Shown piece by piece: positions 50,555 through 59,966 of a DNA stretch of 64,000 nucleotides. The notes beneath the pieces are model-generated. The model was not told the DNA's origin and did not search any database. It saw only the letters and a list, made by a program, of their open reading frames with translations. Every line of letters starts with the position of its first letter. The stretch's first letter is position 1. The stretch comes from Chordibacter sp038110535 (lineage in GTDB: Bacteria; Verrucomicrobiota; Verrucomicrobiia; Opitutales; Seribacteraceae). A program made the translations under genes and the position numbers. Location: assembly GCA_038110535.1 (NCBI GenBank), contig JAYNJW010000008.1:1-64000 (forward strand), written 5' to 3'.

Positions 50555-52135
50555 TTACCTTGGGGAATTTGGGGAACTGAATAAGTCATCAAGCGGGTGG
50601 CCGGATCCTTCACGAATGAAAGAAGTTGGGTCATTAGCGGACAGACTTTCGAGGATTTTGAACACCCAGTCAGATTGCTCGGGCATGCCCAAATGTTGGG
50701 CCAAGTCTGAAGCACTGACGGGACTGTCGGGATGGGCCAACATCCAAGCCCTTATTTCTTTGCGAACTGTCAGGACTTTGGCAGCCGCTTTTTTTCCTGC
50801 TTCCACGCCCGGTTGGTGGTAGGCATTGATCTGAATCATGGTGGCATAATAACCAACCGCACGTTCATAAAGGGCGATGAGCATCCCAACGGAAAATGCA
50901 TTGACTTCCTTCACTGTCAAAGTGATGGAATGGCGCTCTTTTTCCCGTAGGGCGTCCCGGGTACCAAGGAAAAAACCATGCAAATAATCTCCGCTGTTCA
51001 TTCCTTCCTCGTCCACCTCAATCGAGGGGCCTTGGCGGTGCTTCAAAACTTCTATGAAGGTAGCGAAAAAATTGGGTATGCCTTCTCGTAGTTGCTGAAC
51101 ATAAGCATGTTGATCGGTGGAACCTTTGTTTCCATAGACCGCAATTCCTTGGTTGACCAGATTCCCATGTAAATCTCTTTCTTTGCCCAGAGACTCCATG
51201 ATCAATTGTTGCAAGTACTTGGCAAAGAGCTCAAGCCTGTCTTTGTATGGTAGGATAACCATATCTTTCTCACCCTTACCCTTGCTCAAATAAAACCAAC
51301 TCAGGGCCAGCATCATCGCTGGATTCCCAAGAGTTTCAGCGGAGCGGGTAAGTTCGTCCATGCGCGCGGCTCCGTCCAACAACTGATCGATATCGAATCC
51401 TTGCAAGGCGGCGGGCAACATGCCCACCGCAGCGGTTTCACTGGTTCTGCCACCCACCCAGTCCCACATGGGAAAAAAGTCCAACCAATTTTCCTGCTGG
51501 GCAGTTTCATAAAGCTTACTTCCATCACCAGTCACAGCAATGGCTTGTTTGCTAAAGTCTAAGCCGCACTGCTCAAATGCATGCTTTGCCTCAATCATTC
51601 CGTTCCGGGTTTCGGGAGTGCCTCCGGATTTTGAAATTACCAAGACCAGAGTAGTGGCCAACCGCTCCCCGATTTGGGATAAAGTGAAGTCGATCCCATC
51701 TGGGTCGGTGTTGTCAAAAAAATGGGCCCTGAGATCGTCTCCGGAAGATTTTGCTAAGGCTTTGCCCACAAACTGGGGTCCAAGGGCAGAGCCCCCAATC
51801 CCAATGACTAAAAGATCAGTAAAAGGACCGCTGGGACTGCATAATTTGCCTTCCTTTACCCGGGCGGCACACTGTTTCACCCGCTCGAGAGTTGTGCGAA
51901 TATCTTTTGCAATGTCAGGACTGGGCGATAGCTCAGGCTTGCGCAACCAATAGTGACCGACCATTCTTCCCTCATCGGGATTGGCCACGGCTCCTGATTC
52001 CAGTTCTTGCATCTGGGTTCGGGCAGAATCTATGATTTCTTGGTTTTGGGTTAGGTAATCATCCGGGAAACCGACCAGCCTGAAATCAGAGGCAAAGCCT
52101 AATTCAGGAAAACTTTGGTAATACAATTTATTCAT
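50555..52135 (-). CDS. pgi: Glucose-6-phosphate isomerase
   Basis: Interconverts glucose 6-phosphate and fructose 6-phosphate. A 526-residue phosphoglucose isomerase: LLVIGIGGSALGPQFV, the SIS signature ISKSGGTPETRNG, GGRTSETAAVGMLP, and catalytic residues in NKGSTDQHAYVQQLREG and QINAYHQPGVEAGKKAA. About 60 residues follow the catalytic Lys region (EIRAWMLAHPDSPVSASDLAQHLG), looking like a small winged-helix extension of the kind seen in cyanobacterial-type enzymes. ATG 52135 lies 25 bases after ilvD, on the same strand. Confidence 0.96.
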   Translation of the reverse strand: MNKLYYQSFPELGFASDFRLVGFPDDYLTQNQEIIDSARTQMQELESGAVANPDEGRMVGHYWLRKPELSPSPDIAKDIRTTLERVKQCAARVKEGKLCSPSGPFTDLLVIGIGGSALGPQFVGKALAKSSGDDLRAHFFDNTDPDGIDFTLSQIGERLATTLVLVISKSGGTPETRNGMIEAKHAFEQCGLDFSKQAIAVTGDGSKLYETAQQENWLDFFPMWDWVGGRTSETAAVGMLPAALQGFDIDQLLDGAARMDELTRSAETLGNPAMMLALSWFYLSKGKGEKDMVILPYKDRLELFAKYLQQLIMESLGKERDLHGNLVNQGIAVYGNKGSTDQHAYVQQLREGIPNFFATFIEVLKHRQGPSIEVDEEGMNSGDYLHGFFLGTRDALREKERHSITLTVKEVNAFSVGMLIALYERAVGYYATMIQINAYHQPGVEAGKKAAAKVLTVRKEIRAWMLAHPDSPVSASDLAQHLGMPEQSDWVFKILESLSANDPTSFIREGSGHPLDDLFSSPNSPR

Positions 52136-52160
52136 AATCTGAGTTTGTAAATTGGAGGTA

Positions 52161-53843
52161 TTAGTGAGTGACTGCTCCCAAAGAGGCAGAGCTTACCAAT
52201 TTGGCATACTTGGCAAGTACCCCTCTTTTTACTTTGGGTTCTGGGCACTTCCATGCTTGCTGACGCCTGGAGATTTCTTCCTCTGGCAAGTCAAGGGTGA
52301 GGAGGTTGTTCTCGGCATCAATGGTGATGGGGTCACCGTCTATCAGTAATCCAATCAATCCACCCACGGCAGCTTCTGGGGTCACATGACCGACCACAAA
52401 CCCATGGCTGCCTCCCGAAAATCGCCCGTCGGTAATGAGAGCCACTTCTTTGCCCAAGCCTTTGCCCATAATCGCAGAAGTGGGAGAGAGCATTTCCCGC
52501 ATCCCTGGTCCTCCCACTGGTCCTTCATTACGAATAACCACCACATTGCCCGCTTTTACTTCTCCATCAAGAATCCCCCGCAGTGCAGTTTCCTCAGATT
52601 CGAAGACGAGGGCAGAACCGGAAAATTTCAGCCCCTCCTTGCCCGTAATTTTTGCCACGGCACCAGCGGATGCCAGGTTGCCGTAAAGAATGCGCAAATG
52701 GCTGTCCTTTTTGATAGGGTCCTCAAACGGACGGACCAAGTCCTGCCCGGATGGATAGGGAGCATAAGGTTGTGCGTCAGCAACATTTTCCGCGAGGGTC
52801 TTGCCCGTAACCGTCATGCAATCACCATGCAGTAATCCTTGTTCTAAGAGAGTCTTGAGCAAGGGGCGAAGTCCGCCAATGCGGACAAAGTGGGACATAT
52901 TATATTTCCCGCTTGGTTTGAGATCACATAAGACAGGGACTCTTTTGCCAATCTCGGTAAAATCATCCAGCGATAGCGGGATTTCGGCTTCATGAGCCAT
53001 GGCCAGAAGGTGCAAAACTGCATTGGTTGAACCACCCAGGGTAATGACCACTGTGATTGCATTTTCAAAAGCTTCGCGGGTCATAATATCTCGTGGCCGG
53101 ATATTTTTTTCAATTAAGTTCACTACCGCCTTCCCCGCGGCTTTTGCATCAGCTCTTTTTTCTTCCGAAACGGCAAGCTGGGCTGAACTATCAGGCAGGC
53201 TCATGCCAAGGGCTTCAATCGCAGAGGACATTGTGTTGGCCGTGTACATTCCCCCGCAGGAACCAGGACCGGGAATGGCTTTCTTTTCAATCTCGGTCAA
53301 TTCCTCGTGAGGAATTTTTCCGGAAGCATGAGCCCCGACAGCTTCAAAGACGGAGACAATATCGAGATTTTTTTCTTTGTGGATTCCAGGCAGAATGGTT
53401 CCACCATAAACAAAAATTCCCGGACGATTGAGCCGGGCCAGGGCCATAATACAGGCTGGCATGTTTTTATCACAGCCTCCAATGGTCACAAGCCCGTCCA
53501 TTCCTTCCGCCCCCACCACCGTTTCAATTGAGTCGGCAATAACCTCGCGGGAAACCAGGGAGTACCTCATCCCTGGGGTTCCCATACTAATTCCATCGGA
53601 TACGGTGATCGTGCCAAAAGGCACGGCTTTCCCTCCGTTTTGATCGACACCCAAAACGGACATCTTTCCAAGCTCGTCCAAATGGGCATTGCAGGGTGTC
53701 ACCATACTCCAAGCCGAGCACACCGCCACTTGCGGTTTTTGAAAATCTTCGTCCTCAAAACCAACCGCCCGTAGCATCGATCGGTTGGGGGCACGATCAT
53801 CACCATCTACAACGATGGAAGAAAAATTTCGATTACAGCTCAT
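52161..53843 (-). CDS. ilvD: Dihydroxy-acid dehydratase
   Basis: Fe-S enzyme of isoleucine and valine synthesis. A 560-residue IlvD with the three cluster-ligating Cys seen in TPCNAHLDELG, GGCDKNMPACIM and PGSCGGMYTANTM, and GPVGGPGMREMLSPTSAI and DGRFSGGSHGFVVGHVTPEA near the C-terminus. The last ligand pattern suits either a [2Fe-2S] or [4Fe-4S] form. Divergent from pheA with 104 bases between; pgi follows on the same strand. Confidence 0.97.
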   Translation of the reverse strand: MSCNRNFSSIVVDGDDRAPNRSMLRAVGFEDEDFQKPQVAVCSAWSMVTPCNAHLDELGKMSVLGVDQNGGKAVPFGTITVSDGISMGTPGMRYSLVSREVIADSIETVVGAEGMDGLVTIGGCDKNMPACIMALARLNRPGIFVYGGTILPGIHKEKNLDIVSVFEAVGAHASGKIPHEELTEIEKKAIPGPGSCGGMYTANTMSSAIEALGMSLPDSSAQLAVSEEKRADAKAAGKAVVNLIEKNIRPRDIMTREAFENAITVVITLGGSTNAVLHLLAMAHEAEIPLSLDDFTEIGKRVPVLCDLKPSGKYNMSHFVRIGGLRPLLKTLLEQGLLHGDCMTVTGKTLAENVADAQPYAPYPSGQDLVRPFEDPIKKDSHLRILYGNLASAGAVAKITGKEGLKFSGSALVFESEETALRGILDGEVKAGNVVVIRNEGPVGGPGMREMLSPTSAIMGKGLGKEVALITDGRFSGGSHGFVVGHVTPEAAVGGLIGLLIDGDPITIDAENNLLTLDLPEEEISRRQQAWKCPEPKVKRGVLAKYAKLVSSASLGAVTH

Positions 53844-53947
53844 ACTTTAGATATATAGATATTTTTCGTTGTGGAAACCTTCGATATGCGGTTGCATCTT
53901 AAGCATGGGTATAGCATAAGTTTCCGATTGTTTTTTAGTGATAGGTT

Positions 53948-55027
53948 TTGAATAAAAGTAAACTAGAATCCCTAAGGGAAGAGATCGATCAAATCGACTC
54001 AGAAATCGTAAGTTTATTAAACTTGCGAGTGGGCAAGGCATGTGAAATTGGAAAAATAAAAAAACTTTCCGGAATCGATCCCTATGATCCTGCACGGGAG
54101 GAACAGGTCTTTGCAAAACTTTCTGGCTACAGTGACGGACCTTTGGGCGATATCTCACTCCGGGCAGTGTTTCGCGAGATCATTTCCGCGTCCATTGCCC
54201 TCGAAAAAGATCTGGTAATTGGATACCTTGGCCCAGAAGCGACCTACACCCATCAGGCCGCAGTCAAGAATTTTGGTTCCGGATTGGAGTACCGGCCCTT
54301 GCCCGACATTCCCGATGTGTTTGCCTCGGTGAAAAGTGGGCATTGCGATTATGGGGTGGTGCCAATCGAGAATTCAACCGAGGGAGCAGTCAACCGCTCG
54401 CTTGATCTATTGGTCGATACAGAACTTACCATCATTGCCCAAGTGTTTTTACGGGTGCGTCATTGTTTATTCAGCCAATCCTCCATTCCAGAAATTATGG
54501 AGGTTCGATCCAAGGACCAAGCCCTTGCTCAGTGTTCAGACTGGTTGCGCACCTACCTGCCTCATGCCCGTCTCGTTCCGGTTAGTAGCACGGCGGAAGC
54601 TGTGAAAGAGTGCTCCCTGGGAAAGGGAGTGGCCGCTATTGCCGGTGAGTTGGCTGGAAGTTTGTATGAAGTGCCCATGCTTGAGGCAGGCATTCAGGAC
54701 CGGTCTGACAATGTCACCCGTTTTCTGGTAGTCGCCCGTCAACCTTTGCCCATGCGTGATGGCGTGACTTACCGCACCAGCCTGGTCATGTCGCTCAAGG
54801 ATGAGGTCGGGGCTTTGCAAAATGCTCTAAAACCCTTTTCCGACCGTGGGATCAATCTTTGCAAAATCGAGTCCAGACCGAGCAAGCGTAAATCATGGGA
54901 TTATTTTTTCTTTGTCGATTTCATCGGGCATCCGGAAGATGCCGAGGTTTCCGGGGCAATAAATGACTTACAAAGAGCCTGTGCTTTTTCTCGTCTGCTG
55001 GGAAGTTATCCGGAATCAGATTCTTAG
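53948..55027 (+). CDS. pheA: Bifunctional chorismate mutase/prephenate dehydratase (P-protein)
   Basis: Two steps of phenylalanine synthesis in one 359-residue protein. Residues 1-85 are an AroQ-type chorismate mutase (LESLREEIDQIDSEIVSLLN), residues 90-270 a prephenate dehydratase (GYLGPEATYTHQAA, VVPIENSTEGAVNRSLDLL, DNVTRFLVVAR), and residues 280-355 an ACT regulatory domain with the ESRPSKRKSWDYFFFVDF motif of phenylalanine feedback control. Starts at TTG 53948. Convergent, overlapping four bases with the minus-strand hypothetical gene. Confidence 0.96.
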   Translation: MNKSKLESLREEIDQIDSEIVSLLNLRVGKACEIGKIKKLSGIDPYDPAREEQVFAKLSGYSDGPLGDISLRAVFREIISASIALEKDLVIGYLGPEATYTHQAAVKNFGSGLEYRPLPDIPDVFASVKSGHCDYGVVPIENSTEGAVNRSLDLLVDTELTIIAQVFLRVRHCLFSQSSIPEIMEVRSKDQALAQCSDWLRTYLPHARLVPVSSTAEAVKECSLGKGVAAIAGELAGSLYEVPMLEAGIQDRSDNVTRFLVVARQPLPMRDGVTYRTSLVMSLKDEVGALQNALKPFSDRGINLCKIESRPSKRKSWDYFFFVDFIGHPEDAEVSGAINDLQRACAFSRLLGSYPESDS

Positions 55028-55509
55028 AAGAAAAGAACCGAAAGATCCTGATTTTTGCGGGCATTTCTTACCACTAGAGCTTCAATGAACTGTCGGAGTT
55101 CGAGGTATCGCTGTTCGCTCTTTGCAGTCCATCTTTTTTTGCCCCCTTTGAGCGATTCCCGCAAGCCAGACACCAAAAGAAGCCCGGTCATTGATTCCTG
55201 AATTGATCGGACAAAATCGAGCACAGATGCATGCACCCAAAGGGGGTCGATCAAATGATGCCGGGCATTCCAATGGACATGGCGAAGATTTCGCTTATTG
55301 GGAAAGTGAAAGCGTACGACTTGCTCGATACAATGCTCAAAAGACTGCACCGACATCCTGTCTTTGCCATCATTTTCCCGCATGAATGACAAAGTTCTTT
55401 GCAACTGCATGGTCTCCTCGGGTGAGGAAACACTGCCCATTACCATAAATAATGAGTTTAAGTTTTGCAGTCTGGTGTAGTCGTCCTTTTTACCCGCCGC
55501 TGTTTTCAC
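55024..55509 (-). CDS. Hypothetical protein downstream of nrdR
   Basis: A mostly helical, basic protein of 161 residues if started at GTG 55509 (overlap of 20 bases with nrdR, with a GGGGAAAGGAAAG Shine-Dalgarno-like stretch before it); an earlier GTG at 55524 is possible. The frame extends to 55602 but that part reads through the end of nrdR. No signal peptide, membrane helix or recognised domain; it has many His/Arg/Phe and ends DLSVLFF. Not recognised. It is the last gene of the minus-strand arginine run. Confidence 0.55.
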   Translation of the reverse strand: MKTAAGKKDDYTRLQNLNSLFMVMGSVSSPEETMQLQRTLSFMRENDGKDRMSVQSFEHCIEQVVRFHFPNKRNLRHVHWNARHHLIDPLWVHASVLDFVRSIQESMTGLLLVSGLRESLKGGKKRWTAKSEQRYLELRQFIEALVVRNARKNQDLSVLFF

Positions 55510-55963
55510 CTTTCCTTTCCCCACCCAGGTACAAGATTTCCTCGGCAAACCGAGAGAATTGCGTGAAATCCTCGTAGAAACTAGCGTAGCGAAGCCAGGC
55601 AATCGAATCTATGGTGCGCAAACCATGCATTACTGCATCTGCTATTGCCCTGCTGGGGAGTTCGTTATCGAACTCGTTTTCGATTCTTCGAAGAGTATCA
55701 GACAGCAGAGCATTTATTTGCTCCGCATCGATCGGACGCTTGGCAATAGCCCGCCTTAGGCTCATCGCCAATTTTGTTCGATCGAAACATTCCCGGCGAT
55801 CGTCCCTTTTCACCACCGTGAGGTCCTCGTGCAGGACTTCTTCGATCGTGCTGAAACGATGACCGCAGGATTGGCACTCCCTTCTTCTACGCGTTGAAGC
55901 AACTTTGCCTGCCCGCGTTTCGAGTACCTTTAAATCAAGGGATGAACACTTGGGACACAACAT
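55490..55963 (-). CDS. nrdR: Transcriptional repressor NrdR
   Basis: Senses dNTP/ATP levels and represses ribonucleotide reductase genes by binding NrdR boxes. A 157-residue protein with the zinc ribbon CPKC (3-6) and CQSC (30-33), the TRRRRECQSCGHRFSTIE segment, and an ATP-cone domain from residue 45 (VVKRDDRRECFDRTKLAMSL) ending in the DFTQFSRFAEEI motif. Starts at ATG 55963, 44 bases after the glutaminase gene. No ribonucleotide reductase gene in the window. Confidence 0.96.
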   Translation of the reverse strand: MLCPKCSSLDLKVLETRAGKVASTRRRRECQSCGHRFSTIEEVLHEDLTVVKRDDRRECFDRTKLAMSLRRAIAKRPIDAEQINALLSDTLRRIENEFDNELPSRAIADAVMHGLRTIDSIAWLRYASFYEDFTQFSRFAEEILYLGGERKGENSGG

Positions 55964-56007
55964 TATTTGCTAACGAGAATTCCACTTACCACACACACAA
56001 AAATGTT

Positions 56008-56577
56008 CTAACAATATTTGAGGAAATTGTTCAAGACCATAATTCCACTATCTGTTGCCAATGACTCCGGATGAAATTGGACGCCCCAAACCGGTAATTC
56101 TCGGTGTCTAACCGCCATAATTTCCAGCTCATCCGTCCATGCCGTTTTCTCCAAAATGTCAGGCAAACTTTCCGGTTCGATAACCAGTGAGTGGTAGCGG
56201 GTTGCAGCAAATGGATTGGGTAAATCCGCAAAAATGTCCCTTCCAGTATGGCGAACGGGAGAGGTTTTTCCATGCATTAATTTTGCGGCCCGCACAATCT
56301 TTCCACCATAAGCCTGTCCGATGCACTGGTGGCCCAGGCATACCCCGAGCAGGGGTTTTTGTCCCGCCCATAACTTGACTGCACCTAAGCTAATGCCCGC
56401 CTGATCCGGGGTGCATGGACCGGGGGATAAAACCAATCCGGCAAAAGGGCTAATATCGATATCTTCAAGCTTGGCTTGGTCGTTTCGCAAGACAGAACAA
56501 CTTGCCCCTAACTCGCCAAAATACTGAACCAGGTTGTAAGTGAAGGAATCGTAATTATCAATGACGAGCAGGTTCAC
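56008..56577 (-). CDS. Anthranilate/aminodeoxychorismate synthase glutaminase subunit
   Basis: Class I glutamine amidotransferase, 189 residues. Active Cys is in LLGVCLGHQCIGQAYGG, with His and Glu in WGVQFHPESLATDSG; the oxyanion loop is LVLSPGPCTPDQAGIS. Starts at GTG 56577 (MNLLVIDNYDSFTYNLVQYF). Provides ammonia to TrpE or PabB; which of TrpG and PabA it is cannot be told from sequence, and neither partner is in the window. It lies 18 bases after argG, at the end of the arginine operon, where arginine carbamoyl-phosphate needs would be a tempting but unsupported link. Confidence 0.93.
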   Translation of the reverse strand: MNLLVIDNYDSFTYNLVQYFGELGASCSVLRNDQAKLEDIDISPFAGLVLSPGPCTPDQAGISLGAVKLWAGQKPLLGVCLGHQCIGQAYGGKIVRAAKLMHGKTSPVRHTGRDIFADLPNPFAATRYHSLVIEPESLPDILEKTAWTDELEIMAVRHRELPVWGVQFHPESLATDSGIMVLNNFLKYC

Positions 56578-56595
56578 AAAAAGATTTTGTTATAC

Positions 56596-57822
56596 TTAGG
56601 ATCCTTGGTAGCCCTGTTTGCGTGCTCTTTCCATAAGTCGTAAACCGTTTAATCGTATAAATCCTCCCGCGTCTTCTGGTCGGTAATCTGACTGGTCCCC
56701 CTCCATCGAAGCTACCGCGGTGTCGTAGAGGGAGAATTCCGATTTTCTACCAACGGTGGTAATATTGCCCTTGTATAATTTCAACCGTACCGTACCACTC
56801 ACTTTTTTCTGACTTTGATCAATGAATGCCTGAAGTGCCTCACGCTCTGGAGCAAACCAAAATCCATAATAAATCAATTCGGCATAGCGGGGAATTAAGG
56901 AATCTCGCAAATGCATCAGATCCCGGTCCATGGTCAGGGTTTCTAGCTGGCGGTGTCCATGTAACAATATGGTTCCTCCGGGAGTTTCATAAACGCCACG
57001 GCTTTTCATTCCGACAAATCGATTTTCCACCAAATCAACCCGGCCGATGCCATGTTTTCCGGCAATGGTGTTCAATGCCCGGATGATTTCAGCCGGATTT
57101 CCCGGTTTCCCATCGATTGCCACACAGTTGCCTTCTTCAAATGTAAGCTCAAGGTATTGCGGGTCATCCGGAGCCAATATGGGATCGGTGGTTAATTTAA
57201 ACATCGATCGGTTCTCCGGCGTGGTCGGGTCAAACCATGGGTCTTCCAGAATGCCTGCCTCGTAGGAAATGTGCCATAAATTTCTGTCCATTGAGTAGGG
57301 TTTGGATGAGCTTGCCTCGACCTCAATCCCATGTTCGCGGCAATATTCGATCATTTCAGTGCGGCCCGGGAATCGTTCGCGAAAAGAAGGATCACGCCAG
57401 GGGGCAAGAATCTTCAGGTCTGGAGCAAGGGCAGAAAAAGTAAGTTCAAAGCGGCATTGATCGTTTCCTTTGCCGGTTGCTCCGTGGGCCACCGTATCGG
57501 CATTAAATTGCCGGGCTATCTCAATTTGTGCCTTGGCGATAAGGGGACGGGCAATAGAGGTTCCCAACAAGTATTGGCTCTCATAGACGGCATTACCCCG
57601 TGCCATGGGGTAGATGAAGTCGCGGGCGAATTCATCCACCAAATCAAGGGTGCGGTGGGCTTGTGCGCCTGTAGCCATGGCTTTTTCTTCCAACCCATCC
57701 AACTCTTCCTCCTGGCCAACATCTGCACAATAGGTGATAACTTCTGCCCCATGATGGTGGGCAAACCAGTGAACAAGGACGGAGGTGTCAAGACCTCCAG
57801 AATAGGCGAGGATTAATTTCAT
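56596..57822 (-). CDS. argG: Argininosuccinate synthase
   Basis: Joins citrulline and aspartate with ATP. A 408-residue enzyme with the P-loop LAYSGGLDTSVLVHW, the citrulline/Asp-binding GATGKGNDQCRFEL, and NLWHISYEAGILEDP. Normal length. Starts at ATG 57822, four bases after argF. argH (argininosuccinate lyase) is not in the window. Confidence 0.97.
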   Translation of the reverse strand: MKLILAYSGGLDTSVLVHWFAHHHGAEVITYCADVGQEEELDGLEEKAMATGAQAHRTLDLVDEFARDFIYPMARGNAVYESQYLLGTSIARPLIAKAQIEIARQFNADTVAHGATGKGNDQCRFELTFSALAPDLKILAPWRDPSFRERFPGRTEMIEYCREHGIEVEASSSKPYSMDRNLWHISYEAGILEDPWFDPTTPENRSMFKLTTDPILAPDDPQYLELTFEEGNCVAIDGKPGNPAEIIRALNTIAGKHGIGRVDLVENRFVGMKSRGVYETPGGTILLHGHRQLETLTMDRDLMHLRDSLIPRYAELIYYGFWFAPEREALQAFIDQSQKKVSGTVRLKLYKGNITTVGRKSEFSLYDTAVASMEGDQSDYRPEDAGGFIRLNGLRLMERARKQGYQGS

Positions 57823-57826
57823 TTGA

Positions 57827-58771
57827 TCAGGAATTGAGATGGGATAAAGCCGCTAGAATGGCCTTTTGCATATGCAGACGATTTTCGGCTTGGTCAAAAA
57901 GAATCGCCCGATCGGAATCTAAAACAGACTGGGAAACCTCTTCCCCTGGATGAGCAGGCATACAATGCATAAAGAGACATTGCTCTTTTGCCTGAACGAA
58001 TAAGGCATCATTTACCTGGTAGGGTTTCATCGATTCTAACCGGTCTTTACTGTCTTCCTCGCAACCCATGCTGACCCATACATCCGTGTAGATTACATCT
58101 GCATCTTTAGCCCCTTGTTCGGGATCGGAACTGAAAGACCAAGTAGGTCTAAGATGGTTTTTTTTGAGCAGTTGCTGGATTTCCTTGCCGGGGGGGTAGG
58201 AGTCTGGTCCGCAAAGTGAAATTTCCAGATCAAACATGGCTCCTGCCAGAATCCATGAGTTTGCCATGTTGCAGGATGTGTCGCCGAAGAAAGCCAATTT
58301 TTTACCTCGTAATGCCTCAAATGGGTTGGGCCCAGTACCCATTTTTTCAAGCAGGGTCATACAATCAGCGTAGATTTGACAAGGGTGCAAAAGATCGGTC
58401 AGGGCATTGACCACAGGCACGGACGCATGCCGGGCAAATTCTTCGATTATGTCATGGCCATGTGCACGGATAATTAATCCATCCAAAAACCGGGAAAGAA
58501 CTTTGGCCGTATCCGCAACACTCTCTCCTCTGCCGATTTGTGTGCTCGATTGATCGAGGATTAAGGGGTTTCCACCAAGCTCCCGAATGCCTACTTCAAA
58601 GGATACCCGGGTGCGGGTGCTTTGTTTGTAAAACATCATTCCCCAGTTTTGCCCGCCAAGGTCCTGAGTGGGGCGTTGGGCACGAGCAGACTTCAATTCA
58701 TATGCGGAGGCAAATATTCTGATCACCTCCTCTTTTGAAAAATTATTTTCCTGCAAAAAGTGTCTCATCAT
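57827..58771 (-). CDS. argF: Ornithine carbamoyltransferase
   Basis: Carbamoyl phosphate plus ornithine to citrulline. A 314-residue transcarbamylase: carbamoyl-phosphate site STRTR (residues 51-55), IRAHGHD, and the ornithine site HCMPAHPGEEVS with the catalytic Cys. A second Met (MRHFLQEN) may be the real start at 58768. Next to argD (eight bases) and argG (four bases). Confidence 0.97.
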   Translation of the reverse strand: MMRHFLQENNFSKEEVIRIFASAYELKSARAQRPTQDLGGQNWGMMFYKQSTRTRVSFEVGIRELGGNPLILDQSSTQIGRGESVADTAKVLSRFLDGLIIRAHGHDIIEEFARHASVPVVNALTDLLHPCQIYADCMTLLEKMGTGPNPFEALRGKKLAFFGDTSCNMANSWILAGAMFDLEISLCGPDSYPPGKEIQQLLKKNHLRPTWSFSSDPEQGAKDADVIYTDVWVSMGCEEDSKDRLESMKPYQVNDALFVQAKEQCLFMHCMPAHPGEEVSQSVLDSDRAILFDQAENRLHMQKAILAALSHLNS

Positions 58772-58779
58772 TTATAGGT

Positions 58780-59964
58780 TTAACGGTCAATTTTGGAAAG
58801 TCCTGAATGTAAAATTTCTAAGCTTTGGGCAATCTCCTCCTCTTTTACGGTCAAAGGGGGAAGCAGGCGCAAGGTTTGGCCCGCAGCTCCAACGGTTAGC
58901 AAACCGTTGACACGCAGTAAGGCAATAAGTTCTGCTGGCTCATAAGCGAGCTGGATTCCGAGCATCAATCCCCGGCCCCGAATCTCAACAATAGATTCCG
59001 GAAACTCACTGGCAAGGAGTTGCAATCCCTGCTCCAGAAGACTGCCCATTTGCTGGGCCCGCAGGATCAGGTTTTCATTTTCAATAGCATCAAGTACGGC
59101 ATGAGCAGCGGAACAGGCGAGGGGGGATCCTCCAAAAGTTGTACCATGACTACCTGGGGTAAAGAGAGAGGAATATTTCTCGCAAACCCAGATTGCACCG
59201 ATCGGGAAGCCCCCTCCGAGCCCTTTGGCCATGGCAATGGCGTGTGGCTGAGTTGCCGATTTTTGATACCCCAAAAATTCTCCTGTTCTTGCCACACCCG
59301 CCTGGACTTCGTCCATCAAAAAAAGTAAGTTATGCTGGTTGCATATATCTTGGACGCCCTTAAGAAATTCATTACTGGCCACATGCAGACCTCCTTCGCC
59401 CTGGATAGATTCAAGCAGAATGGCAGCGGTCTGCTCATCAATGGCTTTTTCGAAATCGGCCAAATCATTTAATGTGCAAAAAACAAACCCGGGAAGAAGC
59501 GGTTCAAAACCCTGGCGGTATTTGTTGGATTGTGTAGCAGATAGTGCACCGAGGGTCCGCCCATGAAATCCGTTATTGGCAACGAGAATTTTTGTCCGCT
59601 TGGGTGAGTTCTGATTTCCATGCAGTCTGGACAGTTTGATCAATGCTTCGTTGGCTTCTGCTCCGCTGTTACAAAACAAAATCTTCCCCGCTCCAATTTT
59701 CTCGACCAATCTTTCCGCCAACCTGACTTGCTCAGGAATGGAAAACAAGTTTGAGCAGTGAGCGAGTTTGCCTGTTTGTTCTTGCACCTGTTTTACCCAT
59801 TCTGGATGGCTGTGCCCGAGGTTGGTTACTGCAATGCCAGAAGTGAAGTCCAAATACTCTTTCCCCTGGGTATCCCACAGTTTGGTCCCCTGGCCCCGTA
59901 CAATCTCAATCGCAGGGGGTGCATAATTTGAGAGTAAGAAAGACTGATGCCGTTTGAGATCCAT
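58780..59964 (-). CDS. argD: Acetylornithine aminotransferase
   Basis: PLP-dependent aminotransferase, 394 residues. PLP site: GAEANEALIKLSR and NNGFHGRTLGALSATQS; Asp in FLMDEVQAGVARTG; Schiff-base Lys in AMAKGLGGGFPIGA. A TTG at 59970, overlapping the argB stop (TTGA), is an alternative start; I use ATG 59964. Fourth gene of the arginine operon. Confidence 0.95.
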   Translation of the reverse strand: MDLKRHQSFLLSNYAPPAIEIVRGQGTKLWDTQGKEYLDFTSGIAVTNLGHSHPEWVKQVQEQTGKLAHCSNLFSIPEQVRLAERLVEKIGAGKILFCNSGAEANEALIKLSRLHGNQNSPKRTKILVANNGFHGRTLGALSATQSNKYRQGFEPLLPGFVFCTLNDLADFEKAIDEQTAAILLESIQGEGGLHVASNEFLKGVQDICNQHNLLFLMDEVQAGVARTGEFLGYQKSATQPHAIAMAKGLGGGFPIGAIWVCEKYSSLFTPGSHGTTFGGSPLACSAAHAVLDAIENENLILRAQQMGSLLEQGLQLLASEFPESIVEIRGRGLMLGIQLAYEPAELIALLRVNGLLTVGAAGQTLRLLPPLTVKEEEIAQSLEILHSGLSKIDR

Positions 59965-59966
59965 AA

